64,000 bases of DNA, taken from positions 248,001 to 312,000 of the forward strand of contig NAJO01000003.1 in NCBI GenBank assembly GCA_002077065.1, written 5' to 3'. The DNA is from Cryoendolithus antarcticus (Eukaryota; Ascomycota; Dothideomycetes; Cladosporiales; Cladosporiaceae). The position numbers and the translations under genes are program-made. A model generated the notes under the pieces. That model did not search any database. It saw only the letters and a program-made list of their open reading frames with translations, and had not been told where the DNA came from. Below are positions 40,701-53,476 of the stretch, one piece after another (position 1 is the stretch's first letter; the number at the start of each line of letters is the position of its first letter).

Positions 40701-41232
40701 AGGAGATGGGATGTGGTGGTATTGAATTGTTGTGTACCCACACAGATCCCATTCTTGCCCGTCGTATCTGCGAATTGAATCTGATAGCATTGAGGCCTGG
40801 ACTGGGCTTGTCTGCCGTTGAGTTGCGATTCGGGCCTCCGTTCGTGACCAGAACGGCTGTACGGCTTCCAAAGCCGTTTGTATCGTCTGAAGCGTCTGTT
40901 ATCTCACGGTCAGCCAAGGCCTCGCTGTGCAGGTCGACATTTCAGGCGGTTCCGCGATGCAGCCGCCTATTGCGGGAGTGGCGGCTTACAAAGAATGCCA
41001 ATGGATCCATGTTTGGGCCGAGACTTTTCCTACCCACCTGCATGCCACTACGAGAATGACGCGACATGGACGACTGTGACGACGTCCCTGGAGCGATTGG
41101 AACTTTGTAAGCTAGGGCGAATGGACTATGGTAGAGTTATAAGTCCCTTGTCTCTCCCCTCACAATTTCCTCTCCCTCTCACTCCTTTCATCTATTTCCA
41201 AATTATCCATTCCCCTCCCCAACACCGCAATC
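40701..41232. other. Intergenic, promoter of the Old Yellow Enzyme gene
   Basis: About 530 bases. The last 80 bases before the ATG are a CT-rich tract after a TTATAAG box at about 41137, a usual fungal promoter pattern. No gene seen. Confidence 0.5.
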
Positions 41233-42658
<1,426 letters not shown>

Positions 42659-43483
42659 AGACTTTGACCATACACTATATACGCTGCAGGGCCACGAGAA
42701 CGAAATGTTGGTTATGACAGCTGAGTGCATAGACAGATAGAGAGATCGGCCACTTACATCCACTTTGGCCTCTCACGATATAGGGTAGCCGAACATTCCA
42801 TACATCTACTACCCCAGCACACCTTCATATCTTTTATGGCTAACGCAGGATTGGAAGCCTACCGAAGAGGTGTACAAGCTTCCACCTACCGGGTCTGCAG
42901 CGTTATCGTGATACAGACAGCCGCTGACCACGAGCTGCAGATGCAATATATCGTGCCGCTCGTGCAGCATGCTGGTGCAGTAACCGAAGGCGAGACCAGT
43001 AGCCGGTGTATTTTCCGATGAAGGTGAGTAGGGCATCTCATCGGCATGATGAGATGGTGTGACACTCACATGCAAGTCATAGTGCGGCAGGGCGAGTGGA
43101 TTGTCCTCCTGGTCTACTCCTGGCGAGCTGGGAGGTGCCCTGCAGTTCTTGGACGGCAGAAGCCAGCCGTGCTACTGACGATCGTTTTGTCGCAAGACGC
43201 TGGGTTGGACTTGGTGGTAGGTGACGGCGGGCGAGGGTCTGAGAATGGATTGCCACCATCGCTACCACTTGTAAGGGTGCGAACGTCTTCCCTTGATCGT
43301 CATCCTGCAGCCGGTCATTGAGCACCCATTGTCTGGTCGATGTTCATCCAGACCATGAGTATAGGTACAAGTATCGCGACATCCCTCGTTCCCTGCGCTC
43401 CGACCGTTCAGTATACACCATAGTACAGGTTCAGTACACTCAGCCAGCACCTGTCTCACTTCCCATTATCGAGTCTCATCACG
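42659..43483. other. Intergenic, no gene recognised
   Basis: About 825 bases. Several short open frames on both strands, none with a domain or matching splice sites. It should hold the GH12 promoter. Confidence 0.5.
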
Positions 43484-44439
43484 ATGCCTTCGTCATACAC
43501 CGCTCTGCTAGCCCTCCTTTCTCTCACCACCCTAGCTCACCCGACCCAAGAGGCCGAGCCTGAGCTGGCCAAGCGCGCCCAGCAATGCGGGCAGTATCAA
43601 ACACAATCCTCCGGACCCTACACACTCGCCACCAATGGCTGGGGCTGGAGTTACGGCACCGGCTCGCAGTGTGCTGAGACACTAAGTCTGACCGGCAACA
43701 CGATCGCTTGGGACACGACATGGACGTGGAGTGGAGGGAACACGAATGTGTGAGTCCAGTCTTTGAGAGAGTGGAGAAGGGAGGTTGTGACGAGGGGCTG
43801 ACGAAAGATTGCAGCAAGAGCTACACCAATGTCCAGAGAGGCTTTGCGCAGAAGCAGCTGAGTGCGTATACTAGTATGCCGACGGCATGGAACTGGACTT
43901 ATACTGGGACAAATCTGAGGGCCAATGGTGAGTGCATTTCTCGTGGGTACAGTTCGCTTGGATACAGGTCGCCTGACCAGTTCAATAGCGGCACACGATA
44001 CCTTCGTCGGCAGCACCGCCAACGGCGCAAATCTCTTCGAAGTCATGGTCTGGCTCGGCCTCTATGGCGGTACGAGCGTAAGCCCACTGTGCGCCAACGG
44101 CTACCCCTTCACTCCAATCGCCACGCCCATCATCGGCGGCACGGCATTCGACCTTGCCTACGGTCTGAACGGGAATGTCAAGGTGTACTCGTTCGTCGCG
44201 CACAGTCGTGCCGCTACGACGTATAGCGGTGACTTCGTAAGTTCATCTGGCGGTCTCTGGTATGCCGATAGATGCTAATGTTGTCGTAGCTCGCGTTCTA
44301 TAAGTATCTTGCGACAAATTATGCGAGCAATGGGTTCAGCATGAGTTTGTATTTGCAAAATTTCCAGGCTGGAACAGAGGTTTTCACTGGGAGTAGTGCG
44401 AAGCTGCTCACGACTGGGTACAACGTCGCAATTAACTAG
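43484..44439 (+). CDS. Secreted GH12 endo-beta-1,4-glucanase / xyloglucanase
   Basis: Four exons, 43484-43749, 43815-43927, 43989-44236 and 44290-44439, introns 65, 61 and 53 bp. A signal peptide (about 1-17) is followed by a short propeptide ending in KR, then the jelly-roll domain. GH12 landmarks are NGWGWSYGTGSQC, WTWSGGNTNVKSY across intron 1, the nucleophile Glu in LFEVMVWLGLYGG, VYSFVAHS, and the acid/base Glu in QAGTEVFTGS near the end. Length about 258 residues is normal; no carbohydrate-binding module. Acts on cellulose-related beta-glucans or xyloglucan of plant walls. Subfamily substrate cannot be fixed by eye. Confidence 0.93.
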
Positions 44440-44617
44440 GTGGAGACCTATCTCTCGAGTCAGCTCGGCACATGAGAGTATGATGGGAAAAAGTTATGAG
44501 CACTGTACATCGGTAGTAGAAGAGCCTTGGGAAGTCATTATACATGCAATTGAGTCCCTATGCACACTTCAACGCCTTGCTAATCCCACACATGCCTTCA
44601 GCAGCCGTCTCATGTCA

Positions 44618-45275
44618 TTAAGCATACATATCATCGAACTCCTCCTCCCCGTCTTCCAACTCCTCCTTCTTGGGTGCCTCTTTCTTCTTCCAAATCGTCT
44701 TTCGATCCAGTGGGCAAGTAGGCTGCAGCTTCAACCATGGCTCAATGCACTCCAGATCGAACAAATGATCCTTGTGACACGGCAGCCTCACCACGAGAGG
44801 GTACTTGTCGTCCAAGAACGGGTTCCCGCAGATCGGACAACTCATGTCCTCCGTCAGCTTCCCCTTTGGCACGCGCTCCAACTCCGAGATGAATTCATCC
44901 GGCACGCCTTGGACTTCTGTGGGTGGGTGCTCGGCATTCTCCATCAGTGATGAGATCAGGGATTCCATAAGCTCGTCGTGTGGGAGGTTTGAGGCGGAGC
45001 TACCACCTCCGCGCATCATGTCGAACGCATTTGCGAGGAGGCGGTAGGCTGCGGAGACGTCTGTGGGGAGGGGTATGGAGTTTGCATTTTGGGGTTGGCG
45101 GGAGCCGGAGGTGTCGACCTGGGAGAGGGCGGAGAAGAAGGTGCTGAGGTCTGGGCGACGGGGAGGGGTTTGAGGAGTTGTGGGTGGCTTGATGCCGTGC
45201 TCAACTAGAATGCATGTTAGTTGGTCCAGGTCATCTGTGCATTGGCTTCCATTGCTTACCTTCGTAGCCAGACAT
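44618..45275 (-). CDS. RING-finger protein (probable E3 ubiquitin ligase)
   Basis: Two exons on the minus strand, a 16-nt first exon 45260-45275 (MSGYE) and 44618-45204, with a 55 bp intron. The splice gives MSGYEVEHGIKPP. The middle has an acidic helical region, and the C-terminal half carries a RING-H2-like domain: CPICGNPF, then CHKDHLFDLECIEPWL and CPLDRKTIW, matching the CxxC...CxH...HxxC...CxxC layout. An acidic tail follows. About 200 residues in total. The tiny first exon is easily missed by gene finders. It is divergent from the TAPT1 gene. Confidence 0.88.
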
Positions 45276-45612
45276 TCGGTCGAGGACTGTAGTATCGCAG
45301 CTTATCGGGATCGTAATGAGGTCTGGCGATTATCCGAAGAGTTCGAGTATCCGTATATCAGCATTGACAGAGCATATACTGTGAGTGACAAACAACTGCA
45401 TTGCATACGGGTGGTTTACATGGATTATGTATAATGATTATAGGCATCGCTGGCCACGCATATGTACGCCAAGACATGCTTGAGGTGAAGTCCGTCCGCG
45501 TCGACCTCATCTCTCTCATTTGCGACGCGAATATTTCCTTCCGATCCCACTCAGATAGGATTGCTGCCAGCGTAGGGTCTGCCTAGCATGCTATGGAGCG
45601 TACCAATGCGCG
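45276..45612. promoter_or_regulatory. Divergent promoter of RING and TAPT1-like genes
   Basis: 337 bp between the two start codons. No clear motif recognised. Confidence 0.45.
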
Positions 45613-48357
45613 ATGAACGGCTCGCATGAGTTTGGCACACGCAACAGCGGCCATGAGGGTTCGCGTAACCCGCTGCCAAATGGGCAGCTGGTCACACCAG
45701 CCTTGACGCCGATAAGCGAGCATGGTGACCGCGGACTCGACGATGTATTCAGTGGAGGTGGCAACCCGCCTAACGGCTTGTCACGACCCGATGGAACTCA
45801 GCGGTCAGATCCTCCTCGAGAGCTGTTTTCACCCGTCGCCGTATTAGATGATGGAGTCGAGGATGGTACGGTGCGATCGCCCAGGACTAACAATCACGAC
45901 ACGCCGAAAGCCTCGAAAATGTCACCAGCACAAATTTTCGAGCTTGTTTCGTCGCCTGGCTCAATACCGATGAGGTTGGCGACTCCGGTACCCGACGATA
46001 TTCCTCAACTACCACCCAATGGATTGGGGATCAGTCACGAGTCCCTCTCGTCAGATGAATCATTACCAAACTGGACCGAAGCGAAGGCTGTGGCAGACGG
46101 CAGTGTGACAGGTCCAAGTGGCAATCACCTCTTTAATCTGCCACCCACTCTGCCCGAGCCTGCAACAACACAAAGCATCACACTAGAAGCTCGCCGCAGG
46201 AAAGCTGCGCGCTCCGCATCGTCACCTAACGTTCCGCAGAAAATCACTGCCAGAGATGTGAGACCTCAGGCAATCAAGATCGACCGCAGACCCTCGCACC
46301 TTGACGGAGACGAGCCGCTGCATCCCAAGTCGGCTCGTGCGCCCCTACCATCACCTATGCCTGCAGTCATCCCACTACCGCCACTTTCACTTCCCACATA
46401 CTTGCAGCTGGAGCTTTCGTCGAGTAAGCCATCGCCGCTCTACATACACCGACCAGTGAGCAGTGACTTTCCATACGAGTCTTCGCAGGTCAAGTTCGAG
46501 CGGCTTCTTAACTTTTTACTCATCCCGCCGCAGGTCGAACAGGTACTGGTCTTCGGCGCGCTGGCGTGTCTGGATTCCTGGCTGTACACGTTCACTATCT
46601 TACCCTTGCGTTTCTTGAAGGCGATCCTGATTCTGGTTCAGTACTGGTGGCGTGTTGCTGTCTCGGAAACGCGAAGCCTGAGTGCCTTCGTCTACCAAGG
46701 TCTCGGTCGTGTGTGGCAGCGTCGCCGTATGAGTGTAGATCAAGGCACTCAGCGACCGTCCCTAGTCAACGGCAGTAAGTCGCGTCGAGCATCAGCATTA
46801 GACGTAGGTGCCCAAAAGTCACCGCGGCCAGACCTTGCACCGCACGTCGAGCAGGCAACAAGGGCGAAGACGCGATCTGGCTTCCGGCACCGGCGATCCA
46901 GATCAGTACCTTCTGCGCTGCTCCCGAATCACAAGGCAGACCTGCTACAAGGCGCACTGATCATCATCAGCTGTCTCATTCTACTACGCTTCGACGCAAG
47001 TCGGATGTATCACTCCATTCGAGGCCAAGCTGCAATCAAGTTGTACGTAATCTATAATGTTCTCGAGGTGTTCGATCGCCTATTCTCTGCGCTTGGACAG
47101 GACATACTGGAGTGTCTATTCTCAAAGGAGACTCTTGAGAGAAGTTCAGACGGCCGAAGCAAGATCATCCGGCCCTTCTGGATGTTCATGCTCGCTCTAG
47201 TATACAATGTTGTACATGCGACTGCTCTTCTATATCAGGTCGTCACGCTCAATGTGGCAGTGAACTCGTACTCGAATGCGTTGTTGACTCTACTAATGAG
47301 CAATCAATTTGTTGAGATCAAGAGCACCGTCTTCAAGAAGTTCGAGAAGGAGAACCTCTTTCAGCTGACCTGCGCAGACGTCGTCGAGCGCTTCCAGCTC
47401 TGGTTGATGCTTCTCGTCATCGCCCTCCGCAACATCGTTGAAGTTGGAGGTATCACAGCATCCTTCAACGCCCTCACCTCGACATCTGCGAATTCCGCGG
47501 ACTCTACTGCATTTCCGAGCAAAGCAAGCATAATCCCCCGCGCGTTCACTTTGACGCCGCGATGGACGGGTGAAGTCCTTGGACCATTCCTCATTGTCCT
47601 TGGTAGTGAGATGCTTGTAGACTGGCTGAAGCATGCCTACATCACAAAGTTCAACAATGTCAAGCCTGCGATCTACGGCCGCTTTCTCGACGTCTTGGCC
47701 AAGGACTACTACTCTCACGCATTTGCTGACCAGAATTTGACGAAGCGTCTTGGCTTGCCAGTCATACCACTCAGCTGTCTCTTCATTCGGGCCAGCATGC
47801 AGACGTATAGTATGTTCATTGCGACGCACATACCTCTCATCATGCCTTCGACAGCGACTTCAGTGTCATTGGAAGACGCCACGACGGCAACCAGCTCCGC
47901 TACAATGGCTGCGATCGAGCATATTGATCACATCTTCCGTCGCGCAATTGGACGCTCTTCGTTCGGTACCGGAAGTGAGACAAGCACCGCAGCCTTGCCC
48001 TGGTCGCTTGACGACGCAATCGCACTCGCTACCATGGCTATTTTCTTCTTGGTCTTGTACCTCATTCTACTCGCTTTCAAGCTTGTCCTCGGCATGGCAC
48101 TGCTCAGCTTCTCAAGACGGCGCTACGTTGGTATGAAATCACGCGAGCGCGATAGTACCAACACGAAAGGCAAGCGTGTAGGCGGCTGGGGTGTCGTAGA
48201 AGTAGGTGAAGAGAAGCGGAGATGGATCTACGATGACGACCCGGACGCATTGCGGAACCTGAGAGAACGAGAGGCAAAGGCAAAGGCCGACAAAGGCGCG
48301 GCTGATGATCTTGAGGGCGTGGGTAGATACATGATGGCTGCAAAGCGAATATGGTAG
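45613..48357 (+). CDS. TAPT1/Emp65-family ER membrane protein
   Basis: Intronless, 914 residues. A disordered, Ser/Pro-rich N-terminus of about 270 residues precedes the family domain, which starts VKFERLLNFLLIPPQVEQVL and continues with DLLQGALIIISCLILLRFDASRMYH, IKLYVIYNVLEVFDRLFSALGQDILE, ALLTLLMSNQFVEIKSTVFKKFEKENLFQ and ERFQLWLMLLVIALRN, the best conserved blocks. Several transmembrane helices follow, with two Ser/Thr-rich loops. Yeast Emp65 works with Slp1 in protecting ER proteins from degradation; animal TAPT1 is linked to cilia and secretion. Assignment to the family is firm. Confidence 0.94.
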   Translation: MNGSHEFGTRNSGHEGSRNPLPNGQLVTPALTPISEHGDRGLDDVFSGGGNPPNGLSRPDGTQRSDPPRELFSPVAVLDDGVEDGTVRSPRTNNHDTPKASKMSPAQIFELVSSPGSIPMRLATPVPDDIPQLPPNGLGISHESLSSDESLPNWTEAKAVADGSVTGPSGNHLFNLPPTLPEPATTQSITLEARRRKAARSASSPNVPQKITARDVRPQAIKIDRRPSHLDGDEPLHPKSARAPLPSPMPAVIPLPPLSLPTYLQLELSSSKPSPLYIHRPVSSDFPYESSQVKFERLLNFLLIPPQVEQVLVFGALACLDSWLYTFTILPLRFLKAILILVQYWWRVAVSETRSLSAFVYQGLGRVWQRRRMSVDQGTQRPSLVNGSKSRRASALDVGAQKSPRPDLAPHVEQATRAKTRSGFRHRRSRSVPSALLPNHKADLLQGALIIISCLILLRFDASRMYHSIRGQAAIKLYVIYNVLEVFDRLFSALGQDILECLFSKETLERSSDGRSKIIRPFWMFMLALVYNVVHATALLYQVVTLNVAVNSYSNALLTLLMSNQFVEIKSTVFKKFEKENLFQLTCADVVERFQLWLMLLVIALRNIVEVGGITASFNALTSTSANSADSTAFPSKASIIPRAFTLTPRWTGEVLGPFLIVLGSEMLVDWLKHAYITKFNNVKPAIYGRFLDVLAKDYYSHAFADQNLTKRLGLPVIPLSCLFIRASMQTYSMFIATHIPLIMPSTATSVSLEDATTATSSATMAAIEHIDHIFRRAIGRSSFGTGSETSTAALPWSLDDAIALATMAIFFLVLYLILLAFKLVLGMALLSFSRRRYVGMKSRERDSTNTKGKRVGGWGVVEVGEEKRRWIYDDDPDALRNLREREAKAKADKGAADDLEGVGRYMMAAKRIW

Positions 48358-48418
48358 CATAGATCAAGTACCTGCGCACGCTGCGACAGACCGTGAGTCA
48401 CACCATCTCCATACACCT

Positions 48419-50210
48419 TCATAGGTCACCCCTTGCCTGCACAATTAACCCTTCCCTCCTCTCCTCTACCTTCGCCGGTTCCAAAGTCAATTTCCAAGCC
48501 GGCAACTCCACAATCCCCTTCTCATGCCAGAAGACCACCTCATTGATCGGCAACCCCGCGTAAGATAGCGGGTCAACATCAGTGTGACAGAAGTACTCCC
48601 ACACATTTGTCTTGCTCTTTACGTGATCGCTCATGAGCAACATACGCCAGATCTCGCCAGACTGGGTGGTCTCGTTCTTGTATAGCAGTGTTGGCGTGAG
48701 CTGGATGCGGTAGGGAGTGTTAGCGTCACTGCCGAGGAACTCGCCTGCGATGATGGGGAGAATGTCATGGAGGAAGTCGGTGGAGTTGGAGATGAAGGTC
48801 GTGAGTCTTAGACCGGAGGATGGGGTTGCTTCAAGGGCGAAGCTAGAGTTTAGAGAGGGAGTCGTGGCGATGTATGACCCTGCTATGGTGGTATTGATAT
48901 TCTCCCAGATCGCTGCCTCGGCTGAGCGGATCAATGGAACGGTAATGGCTTCTTCTAGGATGGGCATGAGGTTGCTGTCGCCGCCTACCAGTATCGTGAG
49001 GCCGAGACCATACTCGGGGAGCATGACAATGATGGAGAAATAACCGGGCAGCGCGCCACCTTTGGTCACCAAAGTCACTGGGCGATTACTGTCCAGCAAA
49101 ATCTTGTCTGAGCGCGCGATCTCCCAGGGCATGCCATAAAAGGTGTTCATGCCTGTTGACCAGCTTGCGGGCATGAACCAGTTGATGCCTTTGGCGATGG
49201 CGTTGTAGTGAGTGAGAACGTAGCGGAGATACTTGCTCATGTCGGATGAACTAGCGTAGATGCCGCCTGTAGGGCGTTGGACGCTTTCTTCTTCGCCCCA
49301 GTAGTTGCCGCCAACAGGGAGCACTGCGTGGTCGTCATTGGGTGGTGTTTCCAGCGAGGCAAAAGTCATATTCAAGGGTGCGAAGATCGCTTTTTCGATG
49401 TAAGTGGAGTAATTCAGACCAGTAGAAGACTCGATTGCAAGCCCTAGCAAGTCGAAAGCAAGGTTGGAATACGTCGATTGCTGGTTGGGCGCGAAGATCG
49501 GCTTCATCTTGATAAGCTCGTGGATCAGATCAGCGCGATCGCATTCCGGCGCACCGGGCTCGCTGTAGCATGGATTCAGTACACTCCTTGAGACTGGTGG
49601 AAGTCCAAAATCCAGGGGGTCGACGCCGCCCGTGAGGAGCACATCGGCGAAAGCAAATTCGCGCGGTATGCCAGAGAGTTGGCTGGCCAGAATCCGAAGC
49701 GTGATGTCTTTCAGCGGTAGTGTGCCATAGTCCTTGCCTTGTAGCTCAGGTAGATGGTCTAATATGCTGTCGTCCAGCGAGAGGTTGCCGGCTGCATGCT
49801 GGTAGAGGATGGCAAGTGTCGTAAACGTCTTCGTGATCGATGCGATACGGTACTGGCTCTCGCTATCGACCTTCGTTACGCCTGGACGTTTCTTGTCATG
49901 TATGCTGGCTGAGCGATGATATGACCATAGCGTATCCGTGTTGGACGTCACTTCAACAGAGAAGGACGAGGTCTTGAAGCTGCCATTGACTGCTTCCTCT
50001 ATAAGCTGCTCGATTGCCTCGAAAGCGGATTTTGGCAGAGTAGGCCCTGACTAACAGCAAAAATGTATGAGTACTGTTCGTGACGGCTTGCTCGAGTCTA
50101 CGTCAATGACTTACCTTGCCCCAAGTAGGTACTGGAAACGCTGGGCTGGGATCATAGCACTTAGCGGCAACAACACCGACGACACAGGCGCAGAATGGCA
50201 AGTAACGCAT
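48419..50210 (-). CDS. Secreted beta-lactamase-like serine hydrolase (class C / LACTB type)
   Basis: Two exons on the minus strand, 50115-50210 and 48419-50050, with a 64 bp intron. Exon 1 encodes a signal peptide (MRYLPFCACVVGVVAAKC) and PSPAFPVPTW. Exon 2 continues SGPTLPKSAFEAIEQLIEEA. The penicillin-binding fold motifs are SITK (Ser-x-x-Lys nucleophile) and YSNLAFDLLG (Tyr-x-Asn), with TKGGALPGYFS as the third, KTG/HxG-like element. Length about 575 residues. A C-terminal lipocalin-like extension (about 150 residues) is typical of this fungal group. Substrates could be esters or peptides; no resistance role is implied. It converges on the TAPT1 gene with 61 bp between. Confidence 0.92.
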
Positions 50211-50907
50211 CGTTAAGCCTCCTTCGACTTTCGATTCACTAAGAGGAAAGACGAGAGGCGCACGAAGCCCTGGGCGTCTAATATGTAGCTCATCTTCCTG
50301 CCGCCTCAGCTCCCTTGTCCTTCGCTTCCAGAGGGCCCCACTTTTCTCGAACTCCGGGAGCATCTTCAACTCCGTGTGTATCTCCTACTTGGCTTGCAAT
50401 GCATCAAAGTCTCCATGCCTTCAATCCCAATTCTGACTCCAGATCAGATCCACTCGTACAGGCTTCGTCCAACTTGCAGACTTTCGGCGACATGAAGGCT
50501 ATTGCTCAGGATTCTGGCGGCAGCACCGTCACATCAGGCATTGAAGTCTCGATTCGCCAGCCGTAATTTTGGGTTCCGCGAACATGGTGTTGACATCAGG
50601 GGCGACGATATGGATTCGCACGCATTCGAACACCTATGCGGGGCTCCATGATCTGGCTCGCTGATATTCCAAGATGGATCCGCAACAGGAACATGTAGTG
50701 ACTACTCAGATCGAGAACAAACAACATGTGACTCCACGGCTACGCCTTTGGGCGCAAGGATCATTCACGACGGTAAGGATGTTACACAACTTACTGTCTT
50801 TCCTGTCACTTCTCTCATCTCTCACATTGTCCCGGTATATACACCATCACCTACTCCATTGAGGCCGGCATCAATAGCCCCCTCAGGTCCATCGATGCAC
50901 TCACAAG
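50211..50907. other. Divergent intergenic region
   Basis: About 700 bases between the beta-lactamase-like gene and the next plus-strand gene. No recognisable motif or gene. Confidence 0.45.
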
Positions 50908-51630
50908 ATGGCACTCAAACTTCGCGAGCGCTTCCGTAGGCTTTTAAGACGATCCTCAGCCGCCAACGAAATCAAGAAGAAGAATCCCGAGAGACGAGGT
51001 ACTGTTACCACCCCGAATCACATCACACCCTGGCTCAGCGAGCAGAGAGCAGAGTCAGAAGTCGACGAGCTGCCAGGCGATGCCGTTGTAGAACGGGCAA
51101 AGCTGGCGCAGCGCATGGATCTGATCAGCGAGGAGTCATTACGACCGGCAAGTGCTCCGGCTGCTCAGGTATCGCTTGAGAGCACGATTTCGAGATCACT
51201 CAGTCCTGCACGATCCGTGCAGCTTCCTAGCGGCGCATGGGCTGCAGACGTGCTGACGACGCTACGACTCGATTCGGAAAGCAAACATTCGACACTTGAA
51301 CCTGCCCTGCAACAAGTCCACCATGAGGCCATAACGGTACACGATGAGTACCCAAGCTTGGCGGCGCCGAGCACGTCAGGCGTTGCTGTCGATCCGATGT
51401 TGCATCCAGCAGATTGTGTTGAGCTTGAGAGTACAGCGGTCGTCCAGAGCAGTGTAACAGAATCGAACGACAAGTTTACTTGTAACGGTTCAGACCTGGG
51501 TAGGAATGACGTTCAGGACATGTTACAGGATCCAGCTAGCAACTCTCACACGGGGCTACCGAGTAAGGAAAGAAAGCCTCGGCCGACATCGGTCAACTTG
51601 CTGCTGCCAGGCTCATGGCCAGAGGATTGA
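50908..51630 (+). CDS. Unrecognised hypothetical protein
   Basis: Intronless, 240 residues. The start MALKLRERFRRLLRRSS is a basic amphipathic segment; the rest is disordered and rich in Ser, Glu and Val, ending RPTSVNLLLPGSWPED. No domain, signal peptide or membrane helix is seen. The frame is long and codon use resembles the neighbours, but real expression is uncertain. No function can be offered. Confidence 0.55.
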   Translation: MALKLRERFRRLLRRSSAANEIKKKNPERRGTVTTPNHITPWLSEQRAESEVDELPGDAVVERAKLAQRMDLISEESLRPASAPAAQVSLESTISRSLSPARSVQLPSGAWAADVLTTLRLDSESKHSTLEPALQQVHHEAITVHDEYPSLAAPSTSGVAVDPMLHPADCVELESTAVVQSSVTESNDKFTCNGSDLGRNDVQDMLQDPASNSHTGLPSKERKPRPTSVNLLLPGSWPED

Positions 51631-51894
51631 GTTCCGATTCATTAGCGAAGTGCGAACATCCAGTCTAATGAGGAAGCGCGAGGGCGGAAGGTACTTGATT
51701 CGAAAAAATCTAGGCCTGTTCACTTGATAGGCAAACGATTCAAGTGTAGCAGATGTTTGTAGTAGATTGGTATGTTGATCTGTACAGAGCTATGTGCAAG
51801 TCCAGCAAAACAACCTTCCAAATCAAATGTGGTATCGTGAATCATCTCTCCTCCCTATCATGAGCGAAGCGATTGCTCCTCCCCTGTGCATCCT

Positions 51895-53476
51895 TCACAA
51901 AATCGAACCCCTGCGGAAGTCCTCAGCCTTGCCACCGTGGTTGATACCACCAGTGGCACCTTTGACAGTCACATCACCGATCGACGCTCGCCTGACATTC
52001 TCAACGGCGGCGACCGACAACCTCTTCTCATCGTAGTGCGTGGTAGCAATGACACCGCCAACGGCACCGCCCTCGAGCGAAGTGGCAATAACCTTCTCGC
52101 CCTTGACACGGAGAACATGGAAGCCATGGCTGTACCAGTGGAATGCGGCGTAGGCCAGGACAAAGACGAAGCCGACAGTCGGGACGACGTAGGAGATCTT
52201 GGTTCCGCCGTGATCGGCAACAGCGCCCTGGATTGGGGGAAATACGGCGCCACCGGATACCCCCATGACGAGGATACCGGCACCACGGCGTGTGTGGCGA
52301 CCAAGGTTGGCAGTACCCAGGGTGAAGATCGTTGGGTACATGGGAGCCATGAAGAAGAACACGACAATCAGGACTGCAACGCCGGGAGTACCAGTGCCGT
52401 TAGAGACGTAGGCGGTCAAGGCAATGGCAAACGCAGCGTAGACCATCAGCATGAAGTTCGGCTCCAGGACAGTTGCGATTGCAGTCGCGACGAAGCGGCC
52501 AACGGTGAATGTGATGAGCGCATACGACAACATCTGCGAGGCCTCTGCCGAAGTGTAGCCGGAAGCGTCGGTGGCGTAGTTGATGAAGAAGGTAGCGCAG
52601 GTAACCTGGGCGCCGACGTAGCAGAACTGCGTGCAGAAGCCGAAGATCATGTTGTATTGCTTGTAGAGAGGGCCGGAACCAATGACCTGGCCGTCGTTGC
52701 CGATGGCGAGCTCGACCGTGCTGTCATCCACGACTGAGCCGCGGCGAGTTGTCTGCTCTGCGACCTCGGGCATCTTGACGACCAGGAACATGACACCGAC
52801 TGCTGCACCAGCACAGGCGACTGCGAGGTAAACGTACTGGACATTCACAAGGGAGTTCGCGTTCTCGCCGGAGAAGAAAGCCTTGGATGCGATGAGCGGT
52901 CCAACGAAGGATGCGACGCCTGAGAGATTGTTAGCCTTGACGCAAATTCGGGGACACAAAGTTGAACTTACCATTCCACGACTGGCAGAATTGCAGACGG
53001 GCGGACGCCAATGCTGGGTCACCAATGACCACAGCGTACGAGTTTGCGGACGTCTCGAGGGTCGCAAGACCGCAAGCAATGACCCATGTGCAGACCAAGA
53101 AGCCACCGAAGCTGGCCTTCTGGTTCTGGGGGGTCGAGTAGTGTGCAACTGGCCAGAAGAAGATCGCGCCGAGCGAGTAGAGTGTGAGACCCATCAGGAT
53201 CGTGACCTTGTAGCCCTTGCGCTTGAGCACCTCAGCTGCGACCGGCGAGCCGAGCAAGTAACCGCCACCGAAGTACATGACCTGGAGACCCGTCGATTCC
53301 AGCTTCGTAACGCCAAGGACCGTCTGAAAATGCTTGTTGAGGACATCGAGCAGGCCGTAACTGAAGCCCCAGAGGAAGAAGAGCGAGATGATGAGCGAGA
53401 GGGGCAAGATCAGCGCCCTGCCGGTGAGGAAGCCTCCCTGGACAGGTGCCACATTGATGGGCACGCCGCCAGCCAT
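51895..53476 (-). CDS. MFS sugar permease, L-fucose/glucose-galactose (FucP) type
   Basis: Two exons on the minus strand, 52972-53476 and 51895-52919, with a 52 bp intron that splits the codon in QSWNGVASFVGPL. The protein (about 509 residues) has 12 helices. FucP-type marks are FFLWGFSYGLLDVLNKHFQ in helix 1, YFGGGYLLGSP, LATLETSANSYAVVIG in helix 4-5, QFCYVGAQV and VMGVSGGAVFPPIQG. Relatives import hexoses or fucose by proton symport. Two long plus-strand open frames over this gene are shadows. Unlike the transporter at the start of the window, this one is intact. Confidence 0.93.
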
